A DNA stretch of 64,000 nt from positions 1-64,000 of the forward strand of contig JACPOW010000018.1 in NCBI GenBank assembly GCA_016191335.1, read 5' to 3'. Positions 43,189 through 52,109 of this stretch are shown one piece after another. Under the pieces are notes generated by a model that was not told the origin of the DNA, ran no database searches, and was given only the letters and a program-made list of their open reading frames with translations. How positions within the stretch are numbered: the stretch's first letter is position 1; each line of letters begins with the position of its first letter. A program made the translations under genes and the position numbers. This stretch comes from Elusimicrobiota bacterium (GTDB taxonomy: Bacteria > Elusimicrobiota > Elusimicrobia > UBA1565 > UBA9628).

Positions 43189-43794
43189 ATGAATCACGCC
43201 GCGCGTCTAGCCGCTATCGGGCTGCTGCTCGCCTCGTGGACGCCGTCCGCCGCCCGCGCCCAGTTCCGCCAGGAGATCGACCTCGGCGAGATCTCCCTGT
43301 CCGGGGAGACCCCGGAATCGATCATCCTGCTCTGGCCGACCTTCTCCTACCGCCTGGCCCGCCTGATGATCGCCCGGTACGGGCAGCCGGCGCGGGCCTC
43401 CGACCACAGCCTCGTGTGGTCCGGCAACGGCCAGTGGGCCAGGACCGTCGTCTACCGCGACTCCCAGAGGACGGGCGGCGGCAGCCGCCTCGAGCAGAGC
43501 GTCGCCTACCGCGTCCCCGAGGCGAGGCTCGAAGACCTCGCCCGGTTCGACAAGGACATCGAGGCCGACCGGAAGGAGGGCTGGCTCACCGTCCGCGCCG
43601 ACGACGAGGCCGAGAACTTCCTCGCCCTCAACCTCGCCGACGAGGTCGTCAAGGGCAAGCGCACGCCGCGGGACGCGGCCGATTTCCGCCGCAGCGCGGC
43701 GCGCCTGCGCGACGCGGGGAAATCCCTGCCCTACTTCGACCGGCTGCTGTTCGTCCCCCTCGGCTCGCCCGGGAGCCGGGGCAGCCGGGACTAG
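43189..43794 (+). CDS. Secreted hypothetical protein
   Basis: The 201-residue product has a signal peptide (MNHAARLAAIGLLLASWTPSAARA) and then a small alpha/beta domain without a family I recognise; segments include EIDLGEISLSGETPESIIL, a basic VVYRDSQRTGGG loop and a charged C-terminal helix. Shine-Dalgarno GGGGAGG lies 6 bases before the ATG and a TATAAT is 30 bases upstream, so this gene has a conventional leader. It converges with the next gene, the two stops overlapping by 4 bases. Confidence 0.6.
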   Translation: MNHAARLAAIGLLLASWTPSAARAQFRQEIDLGEISLSGETPESIILLWPTFSYRLARLMIARYGQPARASDHSLVWSGNGQWARTVVYRDSQRTGGGSRLEQSVAYRVPEARLEDLARFDKDIEADRKEGWLTVRADDEAENFLALNLADEVVKGKRTPRDAADFRRSAARLRDAGKSLPYFDRLLFVPLGSPGSRGSRD

Positions 43795-44090
43795 GCCTTC
43801 TTCTTCGAGGCTTTCTTCGGCGCGGGCTTGCGCAGCGAGCCGCGCTTGCGCGGCTTGAGCAGCGACGCCTGGCGGCGGAGCTCCGCGATCACCGCGCGGA
43901 AGGCGATCGCCTCGTCCTCGGACACGCGGAAGAAGTGCTCCCCGTACTTGAAGCGCGCGATCTCCCCGGTCTTGAGCTTGAGCGCGATCTTGTCGCCCTC
44001 GACGCCGAGGACGCTGCCGAGCTCGCCGCTCAGCTCGTTGCGGAGCACGTCGAAGAGACGGACGTTGGACAGCTCGATGTGGAAGCTCAT
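43791..44090 (-). CDS. Small hypothetical protein with Lys-rich tail
   Basis: The 99-residue protein has a small beta-rich domain (SFHIELSNVRLFDVLRNEL, VLGVEGDKIALKLKTGEIARF) followed by a helix and a tail rich in Lys/Arg/Pro (KPRKRGSLRKPAPKKASKKK), suggesting nucleic-acid or membrane-surface binding. No known family is recognised. A TAAAAT box at 44105-44100 is 9 bases before the ATG, another leaderless arrangement. It is divergent from the secreted toxin gene at 44162. Confidence 0.55.
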   Translation of the reverse strand: MSFHIELSNVRLFDVLRNELSGELGSVLGVEGDKIALKLKTGEIARFKYGEHFFRVSEDEAIAFRAVIAELRRQASLLKPRKRGSLRKPAPKKASKKKA

Positions 44091-44126
44091 GACGCGCTCA
44101 TTTTAGCAAATTGAAGATTCAGCGCC

Positions 44127-44155
44127 TTGACTCGCGGCGGTCTTTACCCTACTCT
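44127..44155 (+). promoter_or_regulatory. Promoter of the secreted toxin-like gene (leaderless type)
   Basis: TTGACT (44127-44132), a 17-base spacer and TACTCT (44150-44155) are followed by 6 bases and ATG 44162. Transcription should start at the ATG; no ribosome site is present. Confidence 0.65.
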
Positions 44156-44161
44156 TTGGCA

Positions 44162-46900
44162 ATGCGGGCCCTACGCGTCCTCTTGGCGCTCCTCCTTGCC
44201 GCCGGTCCCGCCGAAGCCCAGCCCGTCGTCGACCTGCTCACCCGTTTCACCGTCCCCGCGGACGAGACCGCCGCATCTGCTCCCGAGGTGGACTCGCCCC
44301 AGGGTTCGGGAAAGAAGCTGGCCGAGCTCGAAGCGAACCTCGTATTAGTCGCCGAGGGACTGGAGGCCTTCGCCCACCTACAGGACGCCGACAAGTCCCT
44401 TCGCGCGGCCAGGCCCCGCCTTCCCGAACAGATCGCGCCTTTCTTCCGGGATCGCGCCGCGGCCCTCGACTCTCTTTACCGCACCTTGGCCGTGGTGGAC
44501 TACACATGGGCTCTGCGCTTCCCCGAGCCGCCCTGCGCCCCGGCGGACCGGCGCGCCGCATTGCTGCGCTCAAGCGACGGTCTATTCCTCGACCCGGTGT
44601 CAGGCCGGACGTCGTCATGGATGGAGGCGCTTCTGGGGCCCAACGCCAAGGGCGAGAACCTCGAGTCCGCCTTGGATCGGGCCTCCGCTTCCGCTGCTCC
44701 CAGTCAAGCCGACTACGCCCGTCTGCGGGCCCGGCAGAAGCTCATCACGCTCGCCCTCTCGTCGGAGAGCGCCGAGGGAAAGGCCCGGGCCAAGCTCTAC
44801 TGCCAGCGCGCCGAGATCCGCGTCGCACTGGCCTCGGCCAACCGGACTGCGGGTCCCGTTCTCGCGGCGCGCTCCTCCGGCGAAGGGGTCTCCCGACGAG
44901 GGATCGTCATCGTGGCGGGCACAAACGACGGGAATCTCGAGGTCCGCGGCGCCGGGGCCATCATCGATACCCCGTCCGGAGTCCGGGTCCTGACCGACCG
45001 CCGCCTGGGCGGCGGGCAGCTGGCGGCGTTGGTCGAGGGCAAATCAGCCCCAGTCTCGTTAAGCGTCGAACGAGAGGACGAGTCCTCCGGGCTGCTTCTT
45101 CTTCGGCCGGAGGGAGACGTCGGCGAGGCGACGGCGTGGTCCGAAGCCGCGCCGAAAAAAGGCGACCTGGTTTCCGTCGTTGCTCATTCCGAGAGATTGG
45201 GCGCGTGGACGAGAAGCCAGGGCCTGGTCACGAGCGCGGCGGCGGCGCAGTTCCAGGCCGATGCGATCGCCGACGCCTCGATGACCGGCGGCGGGGTTTT
45301 CGACGAGGAAGGTCGTCTGGCGGGTCTTCTCGTTCTGCGCCCGGCCGCGGGCGGACGGGGCGACTGGCCGGCCGCCGTGCCAGCGCCCGCGCTGCGTGCC
45401 TGGGCCTCGGGAGGTCCGGCGCCCGAGGCCGGGCCCGCGTCGCTCGAGGACGCGGGAACCACCAAGATCCTGACCGCCTCTCGCCCGCTGCTCGACAGCC
45501 TCCCCGGCGCCCAGTCCACGGAAGCCCGCCGCGCCGACGACATCTTCACGCCCACGCCTTGGGGGACCGTCCGCGGCCGATGCATGGCGAACTGCGAGAT
45601 CGACGACGGCGCCCCCTCCTCGGGTTACGGCGGCGGCGACGGGAGCCGGGAACTCGGCGAGGCGTTGGGAAAACTGGCGGCCGTCGGGATGCAGGCACTG
45701 ATATTCAAAGGCATCCCCGCCTTGTTCCGCGGCATAGGCTCCCTGTTCAAGCGCAAGCCGCTAGTTCAGGTCCAGGAGCCCGTTCCTTCCACGCCGGTCC
45801 CGCTTATCGTCGAGAAGAAGCCGGAGCCGCCGAAGCCAGACATCAAATGCGAGCTCAAGCCGGTCGATGTACCCGCGTCCGTGCGCGCCGAGAAGGCGGT
45901 CGTGAAGGTCCAGTTGTCCTGCGTGGACCTCAATGGCATCGAGAAGAACATCGACGTCTCCAACCAGGAGGTCTCGTTCGACCTTCGATGGGAAGGCCAA
46001 GCGGCGCAATACGAGAACATCGAAGCTGTAACCGATGCGAACGGAATCGCCTCGTTCGTTTTCCGTGTAGACAACGAGATCACCCGGGCCGAACGCAGCT
46101 TCGAGGATCTGGATCGCTACGATCCGGACAAGCGTGATCAGACGCCGCCCGATGAACAGGATCGCAGCCCCGTTCTACAGAACGCCGGGCGCGGCTTGAT
46201 CGAGACCGGGGATGCGAAGCCCGCCGTTTCCGAGAAAGTATCCAAGCCTTCACCGGGATCTGGGAATCTCAAGTACGCCCTTATCGGCACAGGAATGCGA
46301 GTTCGCATAGTTGCGCGCGGAGCGGCCCGCGCCGCTGTTGTTGTAGGCGCGGTTGCCGGATCATCCGCTGGCACGGCTGGAGCAGGAACCGTCGGCAGCG
46401 GAGCCGCCGGAGTCGGCGCGGGTGGGGCCGTAATCGGCGGCTCGCTGCTTTTACCCCTCACCGGGCTCGTCGCAACGATCGGGATAACCTGGGGTCTCTA
46501 TAAAGCGGTCGAGAAACAGGACAGATTCAATGAGTCGATCGACATGCATCGGGATGAAAAGCCGAAGATGAAAAAGAAAGACAAATACGCACCCGATCCC
46601 GAATGTGAAGATACTGTCGATATTCCCATCCCGGGCGACTGCTCGCAGGAGATGCATCGCCAACTTCAGATTGATGTCGATCTGGAATGCGGGAATCTGG
46701 ATCGATGCGATGCGGAAATGACCTCATGCGACGAGATATCCAACTCCGCCCGTCAATTCGAGAAATGTATCGCAGCAAGAAATCGGATCGACAACCAGTG
46801 CTTCCGTGGAGGCGACAGGAATCACTGCATTCAACTCAAAAGCGTTACCAATGGTCTAATTCGATGCCAGATGCGCGCGAGGGAGCAGAATTGCCCATGA
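44162..46900 (+). CDS. Secreted multidomain protein: degenerate trypsin-like domain and Cys-rich polymorphic-toxin C-terminus
   Basis: The 912-residue protein has a signal peptide (MRALRVLLALLLAAGPAEA) and a helical region to about 200. A trypsin/HtrA-like beta domain at about 245-415 follows, in which the catalytic His (LTDRRL) and Ser (MTGGGVFDEEG) positions are replaced. Next come a Pro-rich segment, an Ig-like domain at about 565-650 (DIKCELKPVDVPASVRAEKAVVKV), a Gly/Ala hydrophobic hairpin at about 715-780, and a Cys-rich end with ECGNLDRCDAEM, CIAARNRIDNQCFRGGDRNH and CQMRAREQNC. That end resembles a polymorphic-toxin domain (Ntox16-like; from memory of the CFxGGDxxH pattern). The next gene overlaps by 4 bases and looks like its immunity protein. 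The 3' 900 bases are AT-richer. Confidence 0.65.
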   Translation: MRALRVLLALLLAAGPAEAQPVVDLLTRFTVPADETAASAPEVDSPQGSGKKLAELEANLVLVAEGLEAFAHLQDADKSLRAARPRLPEQIAPFFRDRAAALDSLYRTLAVVDYTWALRFPEPPCAPADRRAALLRSSDGLFLDPVSGRTSSWMEALLGPNAKGENLESALDRASASAAPSQADYARLRARQKLITLALSSESAEGKARAKLYCQRAEIRVALASANRTAGPVLAARSSGEGVSRRGIVIVAGTNDGNLEVRGAGAIIDTPSGVRVLTDRRLGGGQLAALVEGKSAPVSLSVEREDESSGLLLLRPEGDVGEATAWSEAAPKKGDLVSVVAHSERLGAWTRSQGLVTSAAAAQFQADAIADASMTGGGVFDEEGRLAGLLVLRPAAGGRGDWPAAVPAPALRAWASGGPAPEAGPASLEDAGTTKILTASRPLLDSLPGAQSTEARRADDIFTPTPWGTVRGRCMANCEIDDGAPSSGYGGGDGSRELGEALGKLAAVGMQALIFKGIPALFRGIGSLFKRKPLVQVQEPVPSTPVPLIVEKKPEPPKPDIKCELKPVDVPASVRAEKAVVKVQLSCVDLNGIEKNIDVSNQEVSFDLRWEGQAAQYENIEAVTDANGIASFVFRVDNEITRAERSFEDLDRYDPDKRDQTPPDEQDRSPVLQNAGRGLIETGDAKPAVSEKVSKPSPGSGNLKYALIGTGMRVRIVARGAARAAVVVGAVAGSSAGTAGAGTVGSGAAGVGAGGAVIGGSLLLPLTGLVATIGITWGLYKAVEKQDRFNESIDMHRDEKPKMKKKDKYAPDPECEDTVDIPIPGDCSQEMHRQLQIDVDLECGNLDRCDAEMTSCDEISNSARQFEKCIAARNRIDNQCFRGGDRNHCIQLKSVTNGLIRCQMRAREQNCP

Positions 46901-47499
46901 GCCAAGGGAACGTCAGAATTGCGATAGAGACGGCATTCACCAACGAGCCTTTGCCGGACGCCAACCAACGAATCTCGATTCAAGGGGTGGAAGGCGATCG
47001 ACTGTCGAACGCGCTTACTGGCCGCTCCTGGAAAGACCTTACGTTGTCCGACCTCAAGGTCGTTCCCGGGAGCGTGTTGCTTCTGACCCCCGCGGCATTC
47101 AAATATTTTCTACCTGCCTATATACTGGCCTGCACGAACGAATATCGGAAGGCCGGCGTACTCGTCGATTCTCTTATTTCAAGACTCATCGACCCTCGGC
47201 TTGGAAAAATTTCGCTCGATGCCCTCAAGAGCATGAGGACTGACAACGCCAAAGGCATCGCTCCGGATGAGTTGGAAAAGATCAAGCAGATGCTGATCCG
47301 AGAGCAAACCGATTCTGCGCGAATCGAACCTCTGCACGCCAAATATTTATCCGAATTCTCTAAGTTCTCCGATTCTCAACTCGAGGCTGTGATCAAATTC
47401 GTGGATTGGCTGATCGAGGAGCACCCGAATGATGACCTTCTGGGGGACTATAGGCGCGCCCGAATGAGTCTCCAATCATTACGCGGCGATCGCGCCTAA
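46897..47499 (+). CDS. Probable immunity protein (DUF6714-like)
   Basis: The 200-residue protein lacks a signal peptide. It has SWKDLTLSDLKVVPGSVLLL, then TPAAFKYFLPAYILAC and, near the end, FSKFSDSQLEAVIKFVDWL, the order I associate with DUF6714, a family seen beside toxin genes. ATG 46897 overlaps the stop of the secreted toxin-like gene (ATGA). Both the overlap and the low GC shared with the toxin's 3' end suggest that toxin tip and immunity gene arrived together. Cytoplasmic neutralisation of the C-terminal toxin domain is inferred, not shown. Confidence 0.6.
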   Translation: MSQGNVRIAIETAFTNEPLPDANQRISIQGVEGDRLSNALTGRSWKDLTLSDLKVVPGSVLLLTPAAFKYFLPAYILACTNEYRKAGVLVDSLISRLIDPRLGKISLDALKSMRTDNAKGIAPDELEKIKQMLIREQTDSARIEPLHAKYLSEFSKFSDSQLEAVIKFVDWLIEEHPNDDLLGDYRRARMSLQSLRGDRA

Positions 47500-47633
47500 T
47501 ATCATTGAGCAAATTCAACGACAATCGTGTTGAACCGGACTTTGTTTCCAATCCCAACAACTATGGGCGCCCGTAGACGCGCGGTTCCCAAATTAGTCTA
47601 ATCGTTCCGGCGGACTTCATCGCCGGGGAGACA

Positions 47634-48557
47634 GTGGCGCCGACGACCTGGGAAAGAAAGGACCTGCTCGGCCTGGAAGGGCTGAGCGCCTCCGAGATCG
47701 AGACGATCCTCGATTTGGCCGCGTCATTCAAGTCCGCCCCTCCCGCCGACGACCTCAAGGGCCGCACCGTCGCCTTCATCTTCACCGAAGCGTCGACGCG
47801 CACGCGCTCCTCCTGCGAGATGGCGGCCAAGCGCCTCGGCGCCGACGTATTGAGTTTTTCGCCTATAGGTTCCTCTTTGTCCAAAGGCGAAACCTTGCTC
47901 GACACCTTCCTCAATCTCCACGCCGTCGGCGTCACCCACTTCGTCGTCCGCCACGAGCGCTCGGGAGTCCTCGAGGACCTGGCGCCGCTGCTCAAGGCCT
48001 CGGTGATCAACGCCGGCGACGGCTGGCACGAGCACCCGACGCAGGCCCTGCTCGACCTGCTCACCTTGCGCGACCGCTGGGGCGGCTTCAAGGGCCGCAA
48101 GATCGTCGTCCTCGGCGACATCCGCCACAGCCGCGTCGCCCGCTCCAACCTGTTCGCGCTCAAGAAGCTCGGCGCGAAGGTCGTCTTCTGCGGCCCGACG
48201 CCGCTGTGCCCCGACGATTTCTCGGCTTTGGGCGCCGTCGTCGAGCACGACGTCGAGAAGGCGCTCAAGGGCGCCGACGCGGTCAACGTCCTGCGCCTGC
48301 AGATCGAGCGCATGGACCAGGGCTTCGTGCCCTCGCTGGCCGACTACGCGCTCTCCTACCAGCTCACGCCCGCCCGCGCCGACCTGATGAAGCCCGAGGC
48401 GCTCGTCCTTCATCCCGGCCCGATCAACCGCGGCGTCGAGATCGCCTCCGAGGTGGCCGACGGCCCCCGCTCGGTGATCCTCGAGCAGGTCGCCAACGGC
48501 GTGCTCGCCCGGATGGCCGTGCTCTCGCTGTGCGAACGAGGGAGGTCCCTTGCCTGA
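47634..48557 (+). CDS. pyrB: Aspartate carbamoyltransferase catalytic subunit
   Basis: The 307-residue enzyme joins carbamoyl phosphate and aspartate. Visible are FTEASTRTRSSCEMAAKRLGA (carbamoyl-phosphate loop), HPTQALLDLLTL and HPGPINRGVEI. No pyrI regulatory gene is adjacent, so this is a class B or C enzyme using only catalytic chains or a PyrC complex. GTG 47634 has GGGGAG upstream. It leads the pyrB-C-D-F-E-purM-purNH run. The interval 47500-47633 holds a TCTAAT near 47597, a possible -10. Confidence 0.95.
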   Translation: MAPTTWERKDLLGLEGLSASEIETILDLAASFKSAPPADDLKGRTVAFIFTEASTRTRSSCEMAAKRLGADVLSFSPIGSSLSKGETLLDTFLNLHAVGVTHFVVRHERSGVLEDLAPLLKASVINAGDGWHEHPTQALLDLLTLRDRWGGFKGRKIVVLGDIRHSRVARSNLFALKKLGAKVVFCGPTPLCPDDFSALGAVVEHDVEKALKGADAVNVLRLQIERMDQGFVPSLADYALSYQLTPARADLMKPEALVLHPGPINRGVEIASEVADGPRSVILEQVANGVLARMAVLSLCERGRSLA

Positions 48558-49842
48558 GCGGATGATCGTCGCGGGCGGTCTCGTCATCGACCCGGCGCGC
48601 AAGCTCGAGGCGGTGCGCGACGTGCTGATCGAGGACGGCCGCGTCTCCGCGGTCGCCGCGGGCCTGCACCGCAAGCCCGCGCTCAAGGGCGTGCCTACCA
48701 TCGACGCCAAGGGCAAGTGGGTCATCCCCGGCCTCGTGGACATGCACGTCCACCTCCGGGAGCCCGGCCGCGAGGGCGACGAGACGATCGCGACCGGCAC
48801 GCGGGCCGCGGCGCGGGGCGGCGTGACCACCGTGCTCTCGATGGCCAACACCGAGCCGGTGACCGATTCGCCTTCGCAGCTCGCCTTCCTCCTCGCGAAG
48901 GCCCGGACCGACGCCGCGATCACCGTGCTCTTCGCCGGCGCCGTCACGCTCGGCCAGAAGGGAGAGAAGCTCACCGAGTTCGCCAAGCTCCGCGCCGCCG
49001 GCGCCGCGGCCTTGTCCGACGACGGCCGGCCGCTGATGAACGCCGGCCTCCTGCGCCGGGCGCTCGAGTACGCCAAGGACCTGGGGCTTCTCGTCATCGA
49101 CCACTGCGAGGACCTCACCCTCTCCAACGGCGCCTGCGTGCACGAAGGACCCGCGGCCCTGCGCAAAGGGCTGAAGGGGACTCCGTGGGCGGCCGAGACC
49201 GTCCAGGTGGTCCGCGACATCGCTTTGGCGGAGCTGACGGGAGCACGGCTTCACATAGCTCATGTTTCGGCCGCGGCCTCGGTGGAAGCCATCCGAACGG
49301 CGAAGAGAAAGGGGATCCGGATCAGCGCGGAGGCGGCGCCGCATCATTTCGCCCTCAACGACAAAGACTTGCCCGGCTACGACGCGGACTGGAAGATGAA
49401 CCCTCCGCTGCGCGGCGCCGACGACCGCCTGGCCCTGCTGGCGGCGCTGGCCGACGGGACCATCGACGCCATCGCGACCGACCACGCCCCGCACGGCTGC
49501 GCGGCCAAGTCCCTCGGCATGGACCTGGCGCCGTTCGGCGTCATCGGCCTGGAGACCTCGCTGGCCGTCGCCCTCACCGACCTGTTCCATAAGAAGGTCC
49601 TCACGCGCCGCAAGCTCGTCGAGCGGCTGTCCTCGGGACCGGCGGCTTTGCTCGGCCTCAAGGCCAAAGGCACCTTGGCGCCCGGCGCGGACGCCGACCT
49701 CGTCGTGGTGGACCCCGACGCCTCATGGACCCCGGAAGCCCCTTTCCTGTCGAAGAGCAGCAACACGCCTTTCGCGGGACGACGGCTCAAGGGCCGCGCG
49801 ACGACGACACTCTCGGGCGGACGCGTGGTCCATGCTCTATGA
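48550..49842 (+). CDS. pyrC: Dihydroorotase (class I)
   Basis: The 430-residue amidohydrolase cyclises carbamoyl-aspartate. Metal ligands are in DMHVHLREPG, HIAHVSAAASVEAIR and the Asp of ATDHAPHGCAAK; the length fits class I (Bacillus type). TTG 48550 overlaps the pyrB stop by 8 bases and follows GGAGG. Confidence 0.95.
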   Translation: MPERMIVAGGLVIDPARKLEAVRDVLIEDGRVSAVAAGLHRKPALKGVPTIDAKGKWVIPGLVDMHVHLREPGREGDETIATGTRAAARGGVTTVLSMANTEPVTDSPSQLAFLLAKARTDAAITVLFAGAVTLGQKGEKLTEFAKLRAAGAAALSDDGRPLMNAGLLRRALEYAKDLGLLVIDHCEDLTLSNGACVHEGPAALRKGLKGTPWAAETVQVVRDIALAELTGARLHIAHVSAAASVEAIRTAKRKGIRISAEAAPHHFALNDKDLPGYDADWKMNPPLRGADDRLALLAALADGTIDAIATDHAPHGCAAKSLGMDLAPFGVIGLETSLAVALTDLFHKKVLTRRKLVERLSSGPAALLGLKAKGTLAPGADADLVVVDPDASWTPEAPFLSKSSNTPFAGRRLKGRATTTLSGGRVVHAL

Positions 49843-50839
49843 AGCCGTCAAGCCGTGGCTGTTCACGCTCGACGCCGAGCGGGTTCATGAAGAGGTGTCG
49901 GGATTAATGAGCCTCGCGGCCAACATCCCAGGCGCCGCGGGGGTGTTGTCGCTATTAACGGGTCCCGACGGCAAAGGTCTCGAAAAATCCGTTTTCGGCG
50001 TTAAATTTTCCAATCCGCTCGGCCTGGCCGCGGGTTTTGATAAGGATGGAAAATTGATTTCAATCCTCCCCGGTCTAGGCTTCGGTTTTCTCGAGATCGG
50101 GTCCGTGACGTTGGAGCCCCAGCCGGGAAACGTAAAACCGCGCCTATTCAGGCTCGTCGAACAGGGCGCGATCCTGAACCGCATGGGCTTCAATTCGGAA
50201 GGCGCGCGGGCCGTCGCGTTGCGCTTGTCCATGAGTCCCCCTCCATCCGTTCCGTTGGGCATCAATCTGGGACTGAACAAAGGCACCCCCGCGGATAAAG
50301 CGCCGAAGGCGTACGCCCAGACCTTCAAGTTGCTCGCCAAGCACGGCGATTACTTCGTGATCAACGTCTCCTCACCGAACACTCCCGGCCTGCGCGACCT
50401 GCAAACGGCAACGAATCTGGCGGACATATTAAGCACCGTACAAGACGCCAATCCCGGGCGCAAACCCGTGCTGGTGAAACTATCCCCCGATTTGGCCGGC
50501 GAGGATCTCGCGGCTTGCGTCGACATCGCCGGCCGCTTGGCGCAAGGCCTTGTTGTTTCCAACACCACGATATCGCGAGATAACATACCGGAGCCGTTCA
50601 AGTCCGAAGCCGGGGGCCTGTCAGGACGACCGCTTAAGGCCCGCGCGACCGAGCTCGTTCGCAAGGTCCGCTCGATGACGACCCTTCCCATCATCGGCGT
50701 CGGCGGCATCGAGACTCCGGAGGACGCCAAAGCGCATCTCGACGCCGGCGCCGACCTCATCCAGCTCTACACGGGCTTGATCTACGGCGGCCCCCGCACG
50801 GCGAAGAACATCACCCGCGGCCTGGCGGCATCGCGATGA
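49832..50839 (+). CDS. pyrD: Dihydroorotate dehydrogenase (quinone), class 2
   Basis: The 335-residue flavoenzyme oxidises dihydroorotate and passes electrons to membrane quinones. Class 2 is shown by the N-terminal amphipathic membrane segment (LYEAVKPWLFTLDAERVHE), NPLGLAAGFDKDGK, LNRMGFNSEG and the catalytic Ser in NVSSPNTPGLRDLQ. ATG 49832 overlaps pyrC by 11 bases. The first half is AT-richer than the neighbouring pyr genes. Confidence 0.95.
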   Translation: MLYEAVKPWLFTLDAERVHEEVSGLMSLAANIPGAAGVLSLLTGPDGKGLEKSVFGVKFSNPLGLAAGFDKDGKLISILPGLGFGFLEIGSVTLEPQPGNVKPRLFRLVEQGAILNRMGFNSEGARAVALRLSMSPPPSVPLGINLGLNKGTPADKAPKAYAQTFKLLAKHGDYFVINVSSPNTPGLRDLQTATNLADILSTVQDANPGRKPVLVKLSPDLAGEDLAACVDIAGRLAQGLVVSNTTISRDNIPEPFKSEAGGLSGRPLKARATELVRKVRSMTTLPIIGVGGIETPEDAKAHLDAGADLIQLYTGLIYGGPRTAKNITRGLAASR

Positions 50840-51543
50840 CCCAGGTCATCGTCGCCTTGGACGTCGACTCGATCAAGAAGCAGGAAGACCTCCTCAAATC
50901 CCTCCACGGCACCATCGTCTGGTACAAGGTCGGCCTCCAGCTGTTCACCGCCCACGGCAAGCGCGCCGTCGACATCGTCCGGCGCCACGGCGGGAAGGTC
51001 TTCCTCGACCTCAAGCTCCACGACATCCCGCAGACCGTCGCCCACGCGGTGCGCGAGGCGCAGCGGCTCGGCGTCGACGCGGTCTCCCTCCATCTGCTGG
51101 GCGGCTCCGACATGCTGCGCGCCGCGGCCGAGGTCATGCCGCGCCCGAAGCTCTGGGGCGTGACGATCCTGACGAGCATGGGCCCCAAGGACGTGAAGAT
51201 ATTCTCGCCCACGGCGAGGATACCGTCCTTGGTGAAGTCCCTGTCCAAGCAGGGCTGGGTCGGCGGGGCGGACGCGACGATCTGCTCCCCCCTCGAGGTG
51301 GGCCTGCTGAAGAAGGCCTTCCCGCACATGGACATGAAGTTCGTCACCCCCGGCATCCGCCCCAAGGGCGCGGCCATGAACGATCAGACCCGCGTGATGA
51401 CCCCCGGCGAGGCGGCGAAGCTCGGCATCGACTTCGTCGTCATCGGCCGCCCGATCACCCACGCTCCCGACCCGCGCAAGGCGGCGCTGGACATACTCGC
51501 CGAGATGAAAGCGGCCGCTCCCAAGGCCCTGGACAAAGAATGA
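50836..51543 (+). CDS. pyrF: Orotidine-5'-phosphate decarboxylase
   Basis: The 235-residue TIM barrel decarboxylates OMP to UMP. Catalytic residues are in VFLDLKLHDIPQTV (the Lys/Asp tetrad), with FVTPGIRPKGAAMNDQTRV and the C-terminal phosphate loop VIGRPITHAPDP. It overlaps pyrD and pyrE by 4 bases each. Confidence 0.95.
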   Translation: MTQVIVALDVDSIKKQEDLLKSLHGTIVWYKVGLQLFTAHGKRAVDIVRRHGGKVFLDLKLHDIPQTVAHAVREAQRLGVDAVSLHLLGGSDMLRAAAEVMPRPKLWGVTILTSMGPKDVKIFSPTARIPSLVKSLSKQGWVGGADATICSPLEVGLLKKAFPHMDMKFVTPGIRPKGAAMNDQTRVMTPGEAAKLGIDFVVIGRPITHAPDPRKAALDILAEMKAAAPKALDKE

Positions 51544-52109
51544 ACGTCGAAGAACTGTTCGTCGAGAACGGCGCGCTGCTCAAGGGCCACTTCCTGCTCT
51601 CCTCCGGCCTTCACAGCGACCGCTATCTCCAGTGCGCCCTCGTCCTCGCCCAGCCCGGCGCGGCCGAGAAGCTGGGGAAGGCGCTCGCCGCGAAGAGCGC
51701 CGTGAAGCCGGACCTCGTCCTGTCCCCGGCGATGGGCGGGCTCATGATCGGCCACGAGGTCGCGCGGGCCTTCGGGGTACGGCACTACTTCACGGAACGC
51801 GTCGACGGCGTGGTGCAGCTCCGGCGGGGATTCGCCCTCAAGCCGGGAGAGAAGGTCATCGTCGTCGAGGACGTCGTGACGACGGGCAAATCGACGAAAG
51901 AGGTGTTCGAGGTTGTTCGCGCCTCCGGCGCGAACGTTATCGGGGCCCTGTCGATCATCGACCGGACGGATGGAGCGCTCGACCTACGAGCGCCTTACGC
52001 CGCCCTCTGGAAAGTTTCTATAACGGCCTGGAAGCCCGAGGAATGCCCTCTCTGCAAAAACGGCATTCCTGCCATAAAACCCGGAAGTCGCGTCATGGAG
52101 AAAAAATAA
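51540..52109 (+). CDS. pyrE: Orotate phosphoribosyltransferase
   Basis: The 189-residue enzyme attaches PRPP to orotate. Features are LKGHFLLSSGLHSDRYLQ, the PRPP motif VIVVEDVVTTGKSTKEV and a C-terminal CPLCKNGIPAIKPGSR with a CxxC seen in this subgroup. With PyrF it completes UMP synthesis. It overlaps pyrF by 4 bases and purM by one. Confidence 0.95.
   Translation: MNVEELFVENGALLKGHFLLSSGLHSDRYLQCALVLAQPGAAEKLGKALAAKSAVKPDLVLSPAMGGLMIGHEVARAFGVRHYFTERVDGVVQLRRGFALKPGEKVIVVEDVVTTGKSTKEVFEVVRASGANVIGALSIIDRTDGALDLRAPYAALWKVSITAWKPEECPLCKNGIPAIKPGSRVMEKK

Noticed and set aside
47500-47633. A gene between the immunity protein and pyrB
   Set aside because: The 134-base gap has stops in the relevant frames and only a weak TCTAAT box; treated as promoter region.
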